Both the position numbers and the translations under genes were made by a program. Below the pieces are notes generated by a model. That model saw nothing but the letters and a program-made list of their open reading frames with translations, was not told the DNA's origin and made no database searches. From positions 1 through 25,758 of the forward strand of contig CAKRRU010000024.1 of NCBI GenBank assembly GCA_934394515.1: a stretch of DNA of 25,758 bases, given 5' to 3'. Below are positions 14,656 to 22,859 of this stretch, piece by piece; the stretch's first letter is position 1, and the number at the start of each line of letters is the position of its first letter. The stretch comes from an uncultured Acetatifactor sp. (GTDB lineage Bacteria > Bacillota > Clostridia > Lachnospirales > Lachnospiraceae).

Positions 14656-15099
14656 TTATTCCTTCGCCAGTATTTTTACATGATGCACACTCGGCTGATT
14701 TTCCAACTGCTCGATCATCCGAGAGATGTCCCCCGTCGTCTGCAGCACCTGAATACTCAGGGTCAAAGACGCTATGCCGTTAATGGGAATACTCTGATGG
14801 ATCGTCAGGATATTGGCCCGGTATTCCGCAATGACCTTTAATACATCCGACAGGATTCCCGGTTCGTCATCCATCTGAAAAGTAAGAGTAATGGTCGTTC
14901 CCTGGGAATTGTCATGAAACGGAAAAATGTCATCTTTATACTTATAAAAAGAACTGCGGCTGATACCTACCGCATCAACCGCTTCCTGTATGGTCAGAAC
15001 CTTTTCTGACTCCAGAAGCCGCTTTGCTTCCACTACCTTCAACAGTACTTCGGGGATTGCCTTCTGCTTTACCACAAAATACTTGGTCGTTTCTCCCAT
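14656..15099 (-). CDS. ACT domain regulator (PheB-like)
   Basis: A 147-residue protein. The N-terminal third has a helix-turn-helix-like segment, LTIQEAVDAVGISRSSFYKYKD (about 35-56); the C-terminal half is an ACT domain (about 67-144) starting TITLTFQMDDEPGILSDVLKVIAE, with the DEPGxL turn that binds amino acids. Such proteins are annotated as PheB or ACT domain-containing and often precede hom in clostridia. Here it is the first gene of the ACT-hom-aspartokinase operon. The likely role is sensing an amino acid and tuning the pathway, by DNA or protein binding; this is inference. The ATG has AAAGGA five bases upstream. Confidence 0.9.
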   Translation of the reverse strand: MGETTKYFVVKQKAIPEVLLKVVEAKRLLESEKVLTIQEAVDAVGISRSSFYKYKDDIFPFHDNSQGTTITLTFQMDDEPGILSDVLKVIAEYRANILTIHQSIPINGIASLTLSIQVLQTTGDISRMIEQLENQPSVHHVKILAKE

Positions 15100-15159
15100 A
15101 TGTTATCCTTTCCGGTTGTTCGTATTCGTAGTGCGGACACTTGTTTTTCACTGAGGGAT

Positions 15160-15188
15160 ATTCTAGCACAGTGAATTCGGAATGACAA
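15160..15188 (-). promoter_or_regulatory. Promoter of the ACT-hom-aspartokinase operon
   Basis: On the minus strand TTGTCA (15183-15188), a 17-base spacer and TAGAAT (15160-15165), with TGC before the -10 (extended -10). The leader is only about 50 bases, so there is no room for a T-box or lysine riboswitch. Confidence 0.75.
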
Positions 15189-15308
15189 CCCCCATTTTTA
15201 TCCTTTTTACGCAAATCCACTCCTCATTCCGGCTAAAAGTCCACCTGTTTTACACAATTTTGTCTTATTTGTAACCTTTTTTTGTATTTCAGACAATCTT
15301 TAAGCACA

Positions 15309-15335
15309 AGAAAAGAGCCGTGGCGGCTCTTTTCT
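15309..15335 (-). terminator. Rho-independent terminator of glyA
   Basis: AAAAGAGCC and GGCTCTTTT form a 9-base stem around a short loop, followed by Ts on both strands. It lies about 60 bases after the glyA stop. The rest of the gap to 15160 shows nothing else I can identify. Confidence 0.85.
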
Positions 15336-15392
15336 CTTCTTACTATGTATTACCGTATTATCCGGTATTATCTGCTTATGTTTCTCCGCGTT

Positions 15393-16631
15393 TTAGATCA
15401 GCGGATACTTATCGGTTAACTTCTGGATGATTGCTCTGGCTGCGGGAACCTGCTCTTCGCCGCCTTTGATGACCATGGCAATAGCCTCTGCCACCTGATC
15501 CATATCCTCGGTGTTCAGACCTCTGGAAGTTACCGCCGGCGTTCCCAGACGGATACCGCTGGTCACGAACGGAGACTGCGGATCATTGGGGATGGTATTC
15601 TTGTTGGCAGTGATGTGTGCCGCATCCAGAAGCTTCTCCACAGCCTTACCGGTCAGTCCGTAAGGAGTTAAGTCAACCAGCATCAGATGATTGTCGGTAC
15701 CGCCGGATACGATCTTGATATCGCGGCTCATCAGTCCCTTGCAAAGTGCCTGTGCATTGTCCACAATATTCTTCTGATATACTTTGAAATCGTCGCTCAG
15801 TGCTTCCTCGAAGCAGACTGCCTTAGCTGCGATCACATGCATCAGAGGGCCGCCCTGGATACCGGGGAAGATTGCTTTGTTAAAGTTGAATCTCTCGTTT
15901 GCTTCCTTATTGCAGAGGATCATACCGCCTCTGGGTCCACGCAGTGTCTTATGTGTTGTCGTGGTAACGACATCTGCGTAAGGAATGGGGCTCGGATGAA
16001 GACCTGCTGCCACAAGTCCTGCAATATGAGCCATATCTACCATCAATACCGCACCGACTTCGTCAGCCACTTCACGGAATTTCTTAAAATCAATGGTACG
16101 TGCATAAGCGCTCGCTCCGGCAATGATCATTTTCGGCTTGCACTCAAGAGCCTGTTCACGCATTCTGCCATAATCCAGGAAACCGTTGTCATCCACTCCG
16201 TAAGGTACTACATGGAAATACTTTCCGGACATATTGACAGGTGAACCGTGGGTCAGATGTCCGCCGTGATCCAGGTTCATACCCATGATGGTATCGCCGG
16301 GTTTCAATACCGCGAACTGTACTGCCATATTCGCCTGTGCACCGGAATGCGGCTGTACATTGGCATAATCACAGCCAAACAGCTTCTTGGCACGCTCGAT
16401 TGCCAGATTCTCGATGACATCCACACATTCACAACCGCCGTAATATCTCTTGCCTGGATATCCTTCGGCATATTTATTGGTCAGAGGACTGCCCATGGCT
16501 GCCATAACCGCCTTACTTACCCAGTTCTCAGAAGCAATCAGTTCGATATGACTGTTCTGACGATTTTCCTCGTCGATAATGGCCTGTGCCACCTCGGGAT
16601 CTACTTTTTTCACTTCATCCAATGAATACAT
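15393..16631 (-). CDS. glyA: Serine hydroxymethyltransferase
   Basis: PLP enzyme that converts serine and tetrahydrofolate to glycine and methylene-tetrahydrofolate, the main one-carbon source. The protein has 412 residues, normal for bacterial GlyA. Visible landmarks are [12 protein letters not shown] (31-42), [17 protein letters not shown] (52-68), [12 protein letters not shown] (199-210) and [14 protein letters not shown], whose Lys (about 228) binds PLP. The ATG at 16629-16631 follows AAGGAGG by four bases. Transcribed alone, from 16679-16706 to the terminator at 15309-15335. No glycine riboswitch is visible. Confidence 0.98.
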   Translation of the reverse strand: MYSLDEVKKVDPEVAQAIIDEENRQNSHIELIASENWVSKAVMAAMGSPLTNKYAEGYPGKRYYGGCECVDVIENLAIERAKKLFGCDYANVQPHSGAQANMAVQFAVLKPGDTIMGMNLDHGGHLTHGSPVNMSGKYFHVVPYGVDDNGFLDYGRMREQALECKPKMIIAGASAYARTIDFKKFREVADEVGAVLMVDMAHIAGLVAAGLHPSPIPYADVVTTTTHKTLRGPRGGMILCNKEANERFNFNKAIFPGIQGGPLMHVIAAKAVCFEEALSDDFKVYQKNIVDNAQALCKGLMSRDIKIVSGGTDNHLMLVDLTPYGLTGKAVEKLLDAAHITANKNTIPNDPQSPFVTSGIRLGTPAVTSRGLNTEDMDQVAEAIAMVIKGGEEQVPAARAIIQKLTDKYPLI

Positions 16632-16678
16632 ACATCCATCCTCCTTATGCCACGCTAAAGTGTTAAAACTTATGGATT

Positions 16679-16706
16679 AGTATAGCATAGAACAATTTAA
16701 ATGCAA
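16679..16706 (-). promoter_or_regulatory. Promoter of glyA
   Basis: On the minus strand TTGCAT (16701-16706), a 16-base spacer, and TATACT (16679-16684) preceded by TGC, an extended -10. Confidence 0.7.
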
Positions 16707-16754
16707 ACTAAAAAACATTACTTTCGGGGAAAAAATTTGTGGTTACCCAAATAG

Positions 16755-16783
16755 TTGGCAGATACTGCACATTATGATATGAT
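16755..16783 (+). promoter_or_regulatory. Promoter of the lipid kinase gene
   Basis: TTGGCA (16755-16760), a 17-base spacer and TATGAT (16778-16783). The glyA and kinase promoters point away from each other about 50 bases apart. Confidence 0.7.
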
Positions 16784-16867
16784 GTAGTAGATTTAGTACT
16801 TTGGTCTGCCTGCAGGCTGAATGTGCTTTAAAAATTGTTATAACGCTACGAAAGATGAGGTATCCTC

Positions 16868-17827
16868 ATGTACTATATTATCATCAATCCAGCCTCCCGT
16901 TCCGGAAGAGGCGAAAGAATCTGGTCTGAACAGGTCGAGCCCACTTTACAGGAAAAACGGGTATCCTATCAGGCCTATTTTTCCAAAAAATCCGGGGAAG
17001 TCAAACAGCTGGCCGCCCAGATTACCAAAGAACATGCAGACGAAGCCAATCTGAAGCTCATTATCCTCGGCGGTGACGGTACTATGAACGAAGCCCTCCA
17101 GGGAATTACTGATTTATCAAAAGTAGTTCTCGGCTATATTCCCACCGGTTCCAGCAACGACCTTGCCAGAGATCTCGGGATCTCCAAGGATCCGAAGGCC
17201 GCACTGGATCTGATTCTTCAAAATACTGCCACACGTGCCATGGATCTCGGACGACTGACTTACCTGGAGGAAGACCAGTCGGAAGAAAGCAGACTGTTTG
17301 CCGTCAGCTGCGGTATCGGTTTTGATGCCGCCGTATGTGCGGAAGCCATGAGTTCCCGGATCAAGGATACCATGAACCGCATTGGCTTAGGGAAACTGAC
17401 CTATCTTGGAATCGCCCTGAAGCAGTTGATCAGCGCCCGGAAAGTCTCCTGTGATCTTACTCTGGAAAACAGTGCAGACGGCACTCAGAAATCCATACAT
17501 CTTTCACGCTTCCTGTTTGTGACCTGCATGAGCCACCGTTACGAAGGCGGCGGATTTATGTTCTGTCCTCCCGCAGTCGATCATGACGGCATCCTGGACC
17601 TCTGTGTCGTCGGCAACATTTCCAAAGCGTTGGTGTTATTGGCTCTACCCACTGCCTTTTTCGGCAAACACTACTTTGTAAAAGGAATCGATGCCTATAC
17701 AGCCGTCAAAATGTCCGTTACCGCCTCTGCTCCCCTGTGGGTGCATACCGATGGTGAAGTAACCAGAAAAAGCTGCGGCTTCCGGGTGGAATGCCTCCCC
17801 GGTGCGGTCCGGATGATCACACCTTAA
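16868..17827 (+). CDS. Diacylglycerol kinase family lipid kinase (YegS/BmrU/DgkB type)
   Basis: Transfers phosphate from ATP to a lipid hydroxyl, typically diacylglycerol to phosphatidic acid, at the inner face of the membrane. The 319-residue protein has the catalytic domain with GGDGTMNE (68-75) and IPTGSSNDLAR (91-101), both hallmark nucleotide-binding motifs, then a beta-sandwich C-terminal domain with HRYEGGGFMFCPPAVDHDG (about 222-240) and HTDGE (about 298-302). No membrane helix is seen; such enzymes bind membranes peripherally. The ATG has GATGAGG seven bases upstream. A PAP2-family gene with its own promoter follows. Substrate could also be another lipid; exact specificity cannot be read. 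Confidence 0.92.
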   Translation: MYYIIINPASRSGRGERIWSEQVEPTLQEKRVSYQAYFSKKSGEVKQLAAQITKEHADEANLKLIILGGDGTMNEALQGITDLSKVVLGYIPTGSSNDLARDLGISKDPKAALDLILQNTATRAMDLGRLTYLEEDQSEESRLFAVSCGIGFDAAVCAEAMSSRIKDTMNRIGLGKLTYLGIALKQLISARKVSCDLTLENSADGTQKSIHLSRFLFVTCMSHRYEGGGFMFCPPAVDHDGILDLCVVGNISKALVLLALPTAFFGKHYFVKGIDAYTAVKMSVTASAPLWVHTDGEVTRKSCGFRVECLPGAVRMITP

Positions 17828-17887
17828 ACGAAACCTGCACAGAACCTAAAGAATTTCTTAAGAATACTTAACCTTTCCAAAAAAGCC

Positions 17888-17915
17888 TTGATTTTTTTCT
17901 TTTGTTGGCTATACT
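17888..17915 (+). promoter_or_regulatory. Promoter of the PAP2 gene
   Basis: TTGATT (17888-17893), a 16-base spacer and TATACT (17910-17915), about 45 bases before the start codon. Confidence 0.65.
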
Positions 17916-17959
17916 AAAATTGATTTTGAGGCATATGTTTTTAGAGAAATGAGGTTTTT

Positions 17960-18643
17960 ATGGACAAATTACGGATCTTCTATGCAAAATACAAACATGC
18001 CGTTCCTCTTATTATCTATGGCATCATTTACATGACCTGGTTTGTCTGGCTGGAGAAAAATACCACGGGGCACTACCGGATCATACATATGGCGGCGGAT
18101 GATTACATTCCCTTCTGTGAGGTATTCGTCATCCCCTACTTCTTATGGTTTTTGTATGTATCTGCCGTGGTTATTTACTTTTTCTTCAAAAATAAAGAGG
18201 ACTATTACCGTACTTGTATCTTCCTCTTTACCGGCATGACGATCTTTTTGATCGTATCCACACTGTGGCCCAACGGACAGCATCTTCGTCCCGCAGTCAT
18301 GCCGAGAGATAACATATTTACCCACATGGTAGCCTCACTGTATAAAACGGATACACCGACCAACCTGTGGCCAAGCATTCATGTATATAATTCACTGGGT
18401 GCACATTTTGCCATTATCCGCAGTAAATGCTTTGAAAAGAAAAAGGGCATCCGTATCGGTTCCCTGATTCTGGCATCTTCCATTATCATGGCTACGATGT
18501 TCATCAAACAGCATTCCGTCTTCGATGTGCTCACCGCTTTTGTAATGGCTGCTGTAATGTATACACTGGTATATCGTTATGACCTGCTGATTGCAATACG
18601 AGAATTTCGAAACAAGAGAAAGGCCAAGCCCCAGATCGGTTAA
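17960..18643 (+). CDS. PAP2 superfamily membrane phosphatase/phosphotransferase
   Basis: A 227-residue membrane protein with about five to six helices. It carries the three PAP2 signature pieces: HLRP (108-111) for motif 1, WPSIHV (137-142) for motif 2 with catalytic His141, and KQHSVFDV (183-190) for motif 3 with His185 and Asp189. Motif 3 has Lys-Gln before His, as in inositol-phosphotransferase/Aur1-like and many Firmicute PAP2 proteins, so it may dephosphorylate phosphatidic acid or an isoprenoid pyrophosphate, or transfer a head group. The start has GAGG five bases upstream. It follows the lipid kinase on the same strand, 132 bases apart, and ends at a strong terminator. Substrate is undetermined. 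Confidence 0.88.
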   Translation: MDKLRIFYAKYKHAVPLIIYGIIYMTWFVWLEKNTTGHYRIIHMAADDYIPFCEVFVIPYFLWFLYVSAVVIYFFFKNKEDYYRTCIFLFTGMTIFLIVSTLWPNGQHLRPAVMPRDNIFTHMVASLYKTDTPTNLWPSIHVYNSLGAHFAIIRSKCFEKKKGIRIGSLILASSIIMATMFIKQHSVFDVLTAFVMAAVMYTLVYRYDLLIAIREFRNKRKAKPQIG

Positions 18644-18665
18644 TTACTGTTATTTCAAAAAGCAA

Positions 18666-18698
18666 AGAGACAACGCATGCAACGTTGTCTCTCTTTTT
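18666..18698 (+). terminator. Rho-independent terminator after the PAP2 gene
   Basis: AGAGACAACG (18666-18675) and CGTTGTCTCT (18683-18692) pair perfectly over 10 bases around a 7-base loop, followed by TTTTT at 18694-18698. On the minus strand it may also stop transcripts from the UDP-galactopyranose mutase gene, though its T run is weaker there. Confidence 0.9.
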
Positions 18699-18708
18699 AT
18701 GTTCTCAA

Positions 18709-19824
18709 TCACAGCACTTCTTCACACTTCTTCAGTGCAGAAGCAATGACCGCGTCCATATCGTAATAACGGTATTCCGCCAGTCTTCCGCCGAAGATCA
18801 CATTCTGCTGTGTATCTGCCAGTTTTTTATATTCTGCATACAAGGCACTGTTTTTCTCATCATTGACCGGATAATAAGGCTCGTCTCCCGGTTTCCATTC
18901 CGAACTGTACTCCCTGCTGATCACCGTCTTCGGCAGATCCTGCCCGTTCTCATCCTTACCGAATTCGAACCATTTGTGCTCAATGATCCGGGTCCACGGG
19001 GTCTCCCTGTCGGTATAGTTCACTGCTGCATTGCCCTGGAAATTAGGAATATCCAGCACCTCCGTCTCAAATCTTACGGAACGATATTCCAGTGCCCCCA
19101 GAGAATATCCGAAATACGCATCAATAGGACCGGTGTAAACGATTGTTTCCGCTATTCTATCCAGTTCTTCTTTCTTCTCCAGATAATCCGTGTTCAGACG
19201 CACCTCAATGCCTTCCAGTAAATGCTCCACAAGCTTCGTGTATCCGCCGATGGGAATCCCCTGATACAGTGCATTGAAATAATTGTTGTCAAATGTCAGG
19301 CGCACCGGCAGACGTTTGATGATAAATGCCGGGAGATCTTTGCAGTCACGTCCCCACTGTTTTTCGGTATAGCCCTTTACCAGCTTTTCAAAGATATCCT
19401 TTCCCACCAGGGAAATGGCCTGTTCTTCCAGATTCTGAGGATCTGTAATGCCGGCCTCTTTACGCTGCTGTTCGATCTTGGCAGCCGCTTCCTCGGGCGT
19501 CACCACACCCCACATTTTATTAAAGGTGTACATGTTAAAGGGTAGGGAGTAAAGTTCTCCACAGTAATTTGCCACCGGAGAATTGGTAAACCGGTTGAAT
19601 TCCGCAAACCTCGTAATGTATTTCCATACCATTGTATCATTCGTATGAAAAATATGGGCGCCGTATTTGTGAACGTGAATCCCTTCCACTTTTTCCGTAT
19701 AGATATTGCCCGCCACGTTGGGACGCTTATCGATCACCAGAACTTTTTTTCCTCTGTCTGCCGCTTCTCTTGCGAACACTGCTCCGTACAAGCCGGAACC
19801 GACAACCAGATAATCATATTTCAT
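18709..19824 (-). CDS. glf: UDP-galactopyranose mutase
   Basis: A flavoenzyme that interconverts UDP-galactopyranose and UDP-galactofuranose, the precursor of galactofuranose in surface polysaccharides. The 371-residue length is typical. The FAD-binding start VVGSGLYGAVFAREAADRGK (7-26) includes GxGxxG. HVHKYGAHIFHTND (about 51-64), NRFTNSPVANY (about 76-86), FIKRLPVRLTFDNNYF (about 168-183) and the C-terminal GRLAEYRYYDMDAVI (about 346-360) are family landmarks. The ATG at 19822-19824 has GAGG about 10 bases upstream. It starts 18 bases after the NhaC-type antiporter gene and has no promoter of its own. No glycosyltransferases are adjacent, so the polymer is not identifiable. Confidence 0.97.
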   Translation of the reverse strand: MKYDYLVVGSGLYGAVFAREAADRGKKVLVIDKRPNVAGNIYTEKVEGIHVHKYGAHIFHTNDTMVWKYITRFAEFNRFTNSPVANYCGELYSLPFNMYTFNKMWGVVTPEEAAAKIEQQRKEAGITDPQNLEEQAISLVGKDIFEKLVKGYTEKQWGRDCKDLPAFIIKRLPVRLTFDNNYFNALYQGIPIGGYTKLVEHLLEGIEVRLNTDYLEKKEELDRIAETIVYTGPIDAYFGYSLGALEYRSVRFETEVLDIPNFQGNAAVNYTDRETPWTRIIEHKWFEFGKDENGQDLPKTVISREYSSEWKPGDEPYYPVNDEKNSALYAEYKKLADTQQNVIFGGRLAEYRYYDMDAVIASALKKCEEVL

Positions 19825-19842
19825 AAATTTGTTTCCTCATTT

Positions 19843-21384
19843 CTATGCCACACTCTTCTGTCCGTAAATACGTTTCAGGACAACCAGTGTACCCAAAGTC
19901 AGTAAAATACCGATTGCCAGACAGATGACCACATTCTGTACAAAACCGGCGATGATATAAGTCACAAAAGAGATTGCCGCAACGGTCAGTACATAAGGCA
20001 CCTGTGTGGAGACATGATTGATGTGATTACACTGTGCACCTGCGGATGCCATGATCGTCGTATCGGAAATCGGTGAGCAATGGTCACCCATAACCGCACC
20101 TGCCAGACACGCGGAGACACCGATGATGATCAGATGCTCTGCACCGGGTACGACCGCGCCGGTTGCAGGATCGGTAAATACACCGGTTACGATAGGGATC
20201 AGAATACCGAAAGTACCCCAGCTGGTACCGGAAGCAAAGGCTAAGAAACATGCTACCAGGAAAATGATCGCCGGAAGCATATTGGTCAGACCTGTAGAGG
20301 CTCCCTGCATCAGATCTGCCACATAGACATCAGCGCCCAGCAGACCTGTCATAGTCTTCAGGGTAACGGCAAAGGTCAGGATCAGCATCGCAGGTACCAT
20401 GGCAATAAATCCCTGCGTCAGGCAGTTCATTGCTTCTTTGAAGGATACCAGTCTTCTGCACATATAGTATACGATGGCAAACAGCAATGCGATCAGAGAT
20501 CCCCAGGGAAGTCCGACAGAAGCATCCGTTGCACTGAATGCATCAATAAAGCCGACACCGTCAAAGAATCCGCCGACATAGATCATACCGATGACACAGC
20601 AGACGATCAATACGATGACAGGGATCAGCAGGTCATATACTTTTCCTCTGGAAGAGCCCTTGGGTGCATTGTCCGCATTTACCACACGTTCCCCCTCTGT
20701 GAACAGATCTCCCTTCTCGACAGCATTGCGCTCGTGCTTTGCCATGGGACCGTAATCAAATCCCATCAAAGCCATGCCGATAACAAAGACGATGGTCAGC
20801 AGGGAATAATAGTTATAAGGAATTGCTCTTACGAACAGTTCAATACCGGAATAGACTCCTTCATCCACCATGCCGGATACTGCCGCTGCCCAGGAAGAGA
20901 TCGGTGCGATCATACAGATAGGTGCTGCGGTGGCATCAATGATATATGCCAGCTTTGCACGGGAAATCTTGTGTCCGTCCGTTACCGGCTGCATTACGGA
21001 GCCTACCGTCAGACAGTTGAAATAGTCATCTACGAAGATCAGCACACCTAACAGAAAAGTAGCAAGAAGTGCTCCCGCTCTGGTCTTTACGTGCTTTTTC
21101 GCCCATTCGCCGAAGGCTGCGGAGCCTCCCGCCTTATTCATCAGTGCCACCATGGTTCCCAACAGAATCAGGAACATGAAAATACCGATATTCCATGCAT
21201 CTGCCACAGAATTGATAAATCCGTCGTTGATCACGGTATCCAGTGTAGCTATCGGGGAAAATCCGGTATAGATCAATGCTCCCGCTACAATACCGATAAA
21301 CAAGGATGAATAAACTTCTTTCGTGATCAGTGCCAGTACAATTGCCACCACAGGCGGCAGTAATGCCCAAATCGTTCCGTACAT
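19843..21384 (-). CDS. NhaC family Na+/H+ antiporter or related transporter
   Basis: A 513-residue integral membrane protein with about 11-13 helices. MYGTIWALLPPVVAIVLALITKEVYSSLFIGIVAGA at the N-terminus, VDDYFNCLTVGSVMQPVTDGHKISRAKLAYIIDATAAPICMIAPISSWAA in the middle and FASGTSWGTFGILIPI plus GDHCSPISDTTIMASAGAQCNHINHV near the C-terminus are typical of the NhaC family. NhaC proteins exchange Na+ for H+; related members exchange organic acids or amino acids (malate/lactate, arginine/ornithine type), so the true substrate is open. A start ATG at 21382-21384 has GAGAGGG seven bases upstream. First gene of an apparent operon with glf. Confidence 0.93.
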   Translation of the reverse strand: MYGTIWALLPPVVAIVLALITKEVYSSLFIGIVAGALIYTGFSPIATLDTVINDGFINSVADAWNIGIFMFLILLGTMVALMNKAGGSAAFGEWAKKHVKTRAGALLATFLLGVLIFVDDYFNCLTVGSVMQPVTDGHKISRAKLAYIIDATAAPICMIAPISSWAAAVSGMVDEGVYSGIELFVRAIPYNYYSLLTIVFVIGMALMGFDYGPMAKHERNAVEKGDLFTEGERVVNADNAPKGSSRGKVYDLLIPVIVLIVCCVIGMIYVGGFFDGVGFIDAFSATDASVGLPWGSLIALLFAIVYYMCRRLVSFKEAMNCLTQGFIAMVPAMLILTFAVTLKTMTGLLGADVYVADLMQGASTGLTNMLPAIIFLVACFLAFASGTSWGTFGILIPIVTGVFTDPATGAVVPGAEHLIIIGVSACLAGAVMGDHCSPISDTTIMASAGAQCNHINHVSTQVPYVLTVAAISFVTYIIAGFVQNVVICLAIGILLTLGTLVVLKRIYGQKSVA

Positions 21385-21735
21385 AATTTTGCCCTCTCTC
21401 GTAGTTTTTTGTTACGTCAACGACTCAGGTTCACTCCCTCACTGCACTCTCCGTAACTCTTTCTAAAAATATACTGTCCGGCGCAGCTCTGTATTATGTT
21501 ACCGAATCGTTATCGTTATACAAATGTAACTATTCCCGGCCTCATTCGCAAATTCGTCTCTCCGAGACTTTACTTTTGCCCATTAAAGCTCTGAATAGCT
21601 GTATATAAATTAACTTTATGGCAATCTGATGATCATGTCAATAAAATTTTATAAATTAACGTTTTAGCACATTACTCTGATTGTTTTCTTCATTTCAATT
21701 TTTTGCTCTTTTTCGCTTTAAATTGCTAAATTCTC
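21385..21735. other. AT-rich intergenic region between divergent nhaC-type and DAHP synthase genes
   Basis: About 350 bases with no convincing ORF. It holds the antiporter's ribosome site at the left end. TATAAATTAAC occurs twice as a direct repeat (21604-21614 and 21650-21660). The minus strand has weak promoter-like pieces (CATAAT, TATATT) but no good -35/-10 pair. I see no riboswitch or T-box. Confidence 0.5.
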
Positions 21736-21764
21736 TTGCATATACAAGGAATCTGGGCTATAAT
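21736..21764 (+). promoter_or_regulatory. Promoter of the DAHP synthase gene
   Basis: TTGCAT (21736-21741), a 17-base spacer and a perfect TATAAT (21759-21764). Predicted start near 21771, so the leader is about 43 bases. Confidence 0.8.
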
Positions 21765-21781
21765 AGGCAAAGACATTTAGC

Positions 21782-21816
21782 AGAAAGGACGTGCCAAGGC
21801 ACGATGGAATACTATG
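21782..21816 (+). promoter_or_regulatory. Structured ribosome-binding region of DAHP synthase
   Basis: AGAAAGGA (21782-21789) is 24 bases from the gene's ATG, too far for direct use. Between them CGTGC (21790-21794) and GCACG (21799-21803) form a hairpin with a CAAG loop. If folded, the distance to the ATG at 21814 shrinks to about 10 bases, close to normal. AAGG in the loop could instead serve the ATG at 21804. Confidence 0.4.
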
Positions 21817-21833
21817 AGTTTCGAATTCATTAA
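21804..21833 (+). CDS. Possible 9-residue aromatic-rich upstream peptide overlapping DAHP synthase
   Basis: ATG at 21804, stop TAA at 21831-21833, peptide MEYYEFRIH, in a different frame from DAHP synthase and overlapping its start codon. It contains two adjacent Tyr and a Phe, end products of the pathway that DAHP synthase starts. AAGG lies four bases upstream. It may be chance: the frame is fixed by overlap with the gene's own codons. Confidence 0.2.
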   Translation: MEYYEFRIH

Positions 21834-22842
21834 AAAACTTCCCACTCCTGCGGAGATCCGCAAGGAACTGCCCCTTCCGGCAGAATTAGCCAAGGTTAAA
21901 GAAGAAAGAGACGCCGAGATCCGTGATGTTCTCACCGGTAAGAGCAACAAATTTCTGGTGATCATCGGTCCCTGCTCTGCAGATAACGAAGATTCCGTAT
22001 GTGATTATGTGAACCGTCTGGCAAAAGTCAACGAGAAAGTCAAAGACAAGCTGATTCTGATTCCCAGGATCTATACCAACAAGCCCCGTACTACCGGCGA
22101 AGGCTACAAAGGTATCACCAGTCAGCCGGATCCCGAGAAAAAACCGGATTTCCTGGCAGGACTGATGGCTATGCGTAAGATGCACATCAGAGCAATTAAA
22201 GAAACCGGTCTGACCGCAGCCGATGAAATGTTATACCCTGAAAACTGGGGATACGTATCCGATATTCTCTCCTATGTTGCCATCGGCGCACGTTCTGTAG
22301 AGGATCAGCAGCATCGTCTGACCGTAAGCGGTTTTGACGTGGCTGCGGGTATGAAGAATCCTACCAGCGGAGATTTCTCCGTTATGCTGAACTCCGTATA
22401 TGCGGCACAGCATCCCCACTCCTTCATCTATACCGGATGGGAGGTCAATACCCATGGCAATGATCTGGCACATACCGTACTCCGCGGTGCTACCAACAAG
22501 CACGGAGCCAACATTCCCAACTACCACTACGAAGATCTGATCCGTCTGTGGGAAATGTACGGCAAAATGGATCTGAAGAATCCTGCCTGTGTTATAGATG
22601 CGAACCACTCCAATTCCAACAAGCAGTTCAAAGAGCAGACCCGTATCACCAAAGAGGTAATGCACAGCCGTAAGCTCAGTCCCGATCTGCACAAACTGGT
22701 GAAGGGTGTTATGATCGAGAGCTATATCGAAGAGGGGAACCAGAAGGTAGGTGCCGGCTGCTACGGCAAGTCCATCACAGATCCCTGCCTTGGCTGGGAA
22801 GACAGCGAGCGTCTGATCTACGATATTGCCGAATACGAATAA
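21814..22842 (+). CDS. aroF: 3-deoxy-7-phosphoheptulonate (DAHP) synthase, class I
   Basis: Condenses phosphoenolpyruvate and erythrose 4-phosphate to DAHP, the first step of the shikimate pathway to Phe, Tyr and Trp. The 342-residue length and sequence fit the AroF/AroG/AroH type. Visible landmarks are FLVIIGPCSADNED (about 48-61) with the PEP-binding GPCS, RIYTNKPRTTGEGYKG (about 85-100), GARSVEDQQHR (about 157-167), GMKNPTSG (about 180-187) and DANHSNSNKQ (about 268-277). Its type is usually feedback-inhibited by an aromatic amino acid; which one cannot be read. The start is constrained by homologs (MSFEFIKKL-PTPAEIR). It ends 17 bases from the convergent SpoIIM-like gene and has no clear terminator of its own. 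Confidence 0.97.
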   Translation: MSFEFIKKLPTPAEIRKELPLPAELAKVKEERDAEIRDVLTGKSNKFLVIIGPCSADNEDSVCDYVNRLAKVNEKVKDKLILIPRIYTNKPRTTGEGYKGITSQPDPEKKPDFLAGLMAMRKMHIRAIKETGLTAADEMLYPENWGYVSDILSYVAIGARSVEDQQHRLTVSGFDVAAGMKNPTSGDFSVMLNSVYAAQHPHSFIYTGWEVNTHGNDLAHTVLRGATNKHGANIPNYHYEDLIRLWEMYGKMDLKNPACVIDANHSNSNKQFKEQTRITKEVMHSRKLSPDLHKLVKGVMIESYIEEGNQKVGAGCYGKSITDPCLGWEDSERLIYDIAEYE

Positions 22843-22859
22843 TTGCATCCGGTAATCTG

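Noticed and set aside
15100..15300. T-box, lysine or SAM riboswitch before the ACT-hom-aspartokinase operon
   Set aside because: The promoter at 15160-15188 leaves a leader of about 50 bases, too short, and no T-box or riboswitch core is present.
16808..16825. GCCTGCAGGC palindrome in the lipid kinase leader as an operator
   Set aside because: A short GC palindrome without partner copies or a known regulator; likely chance.
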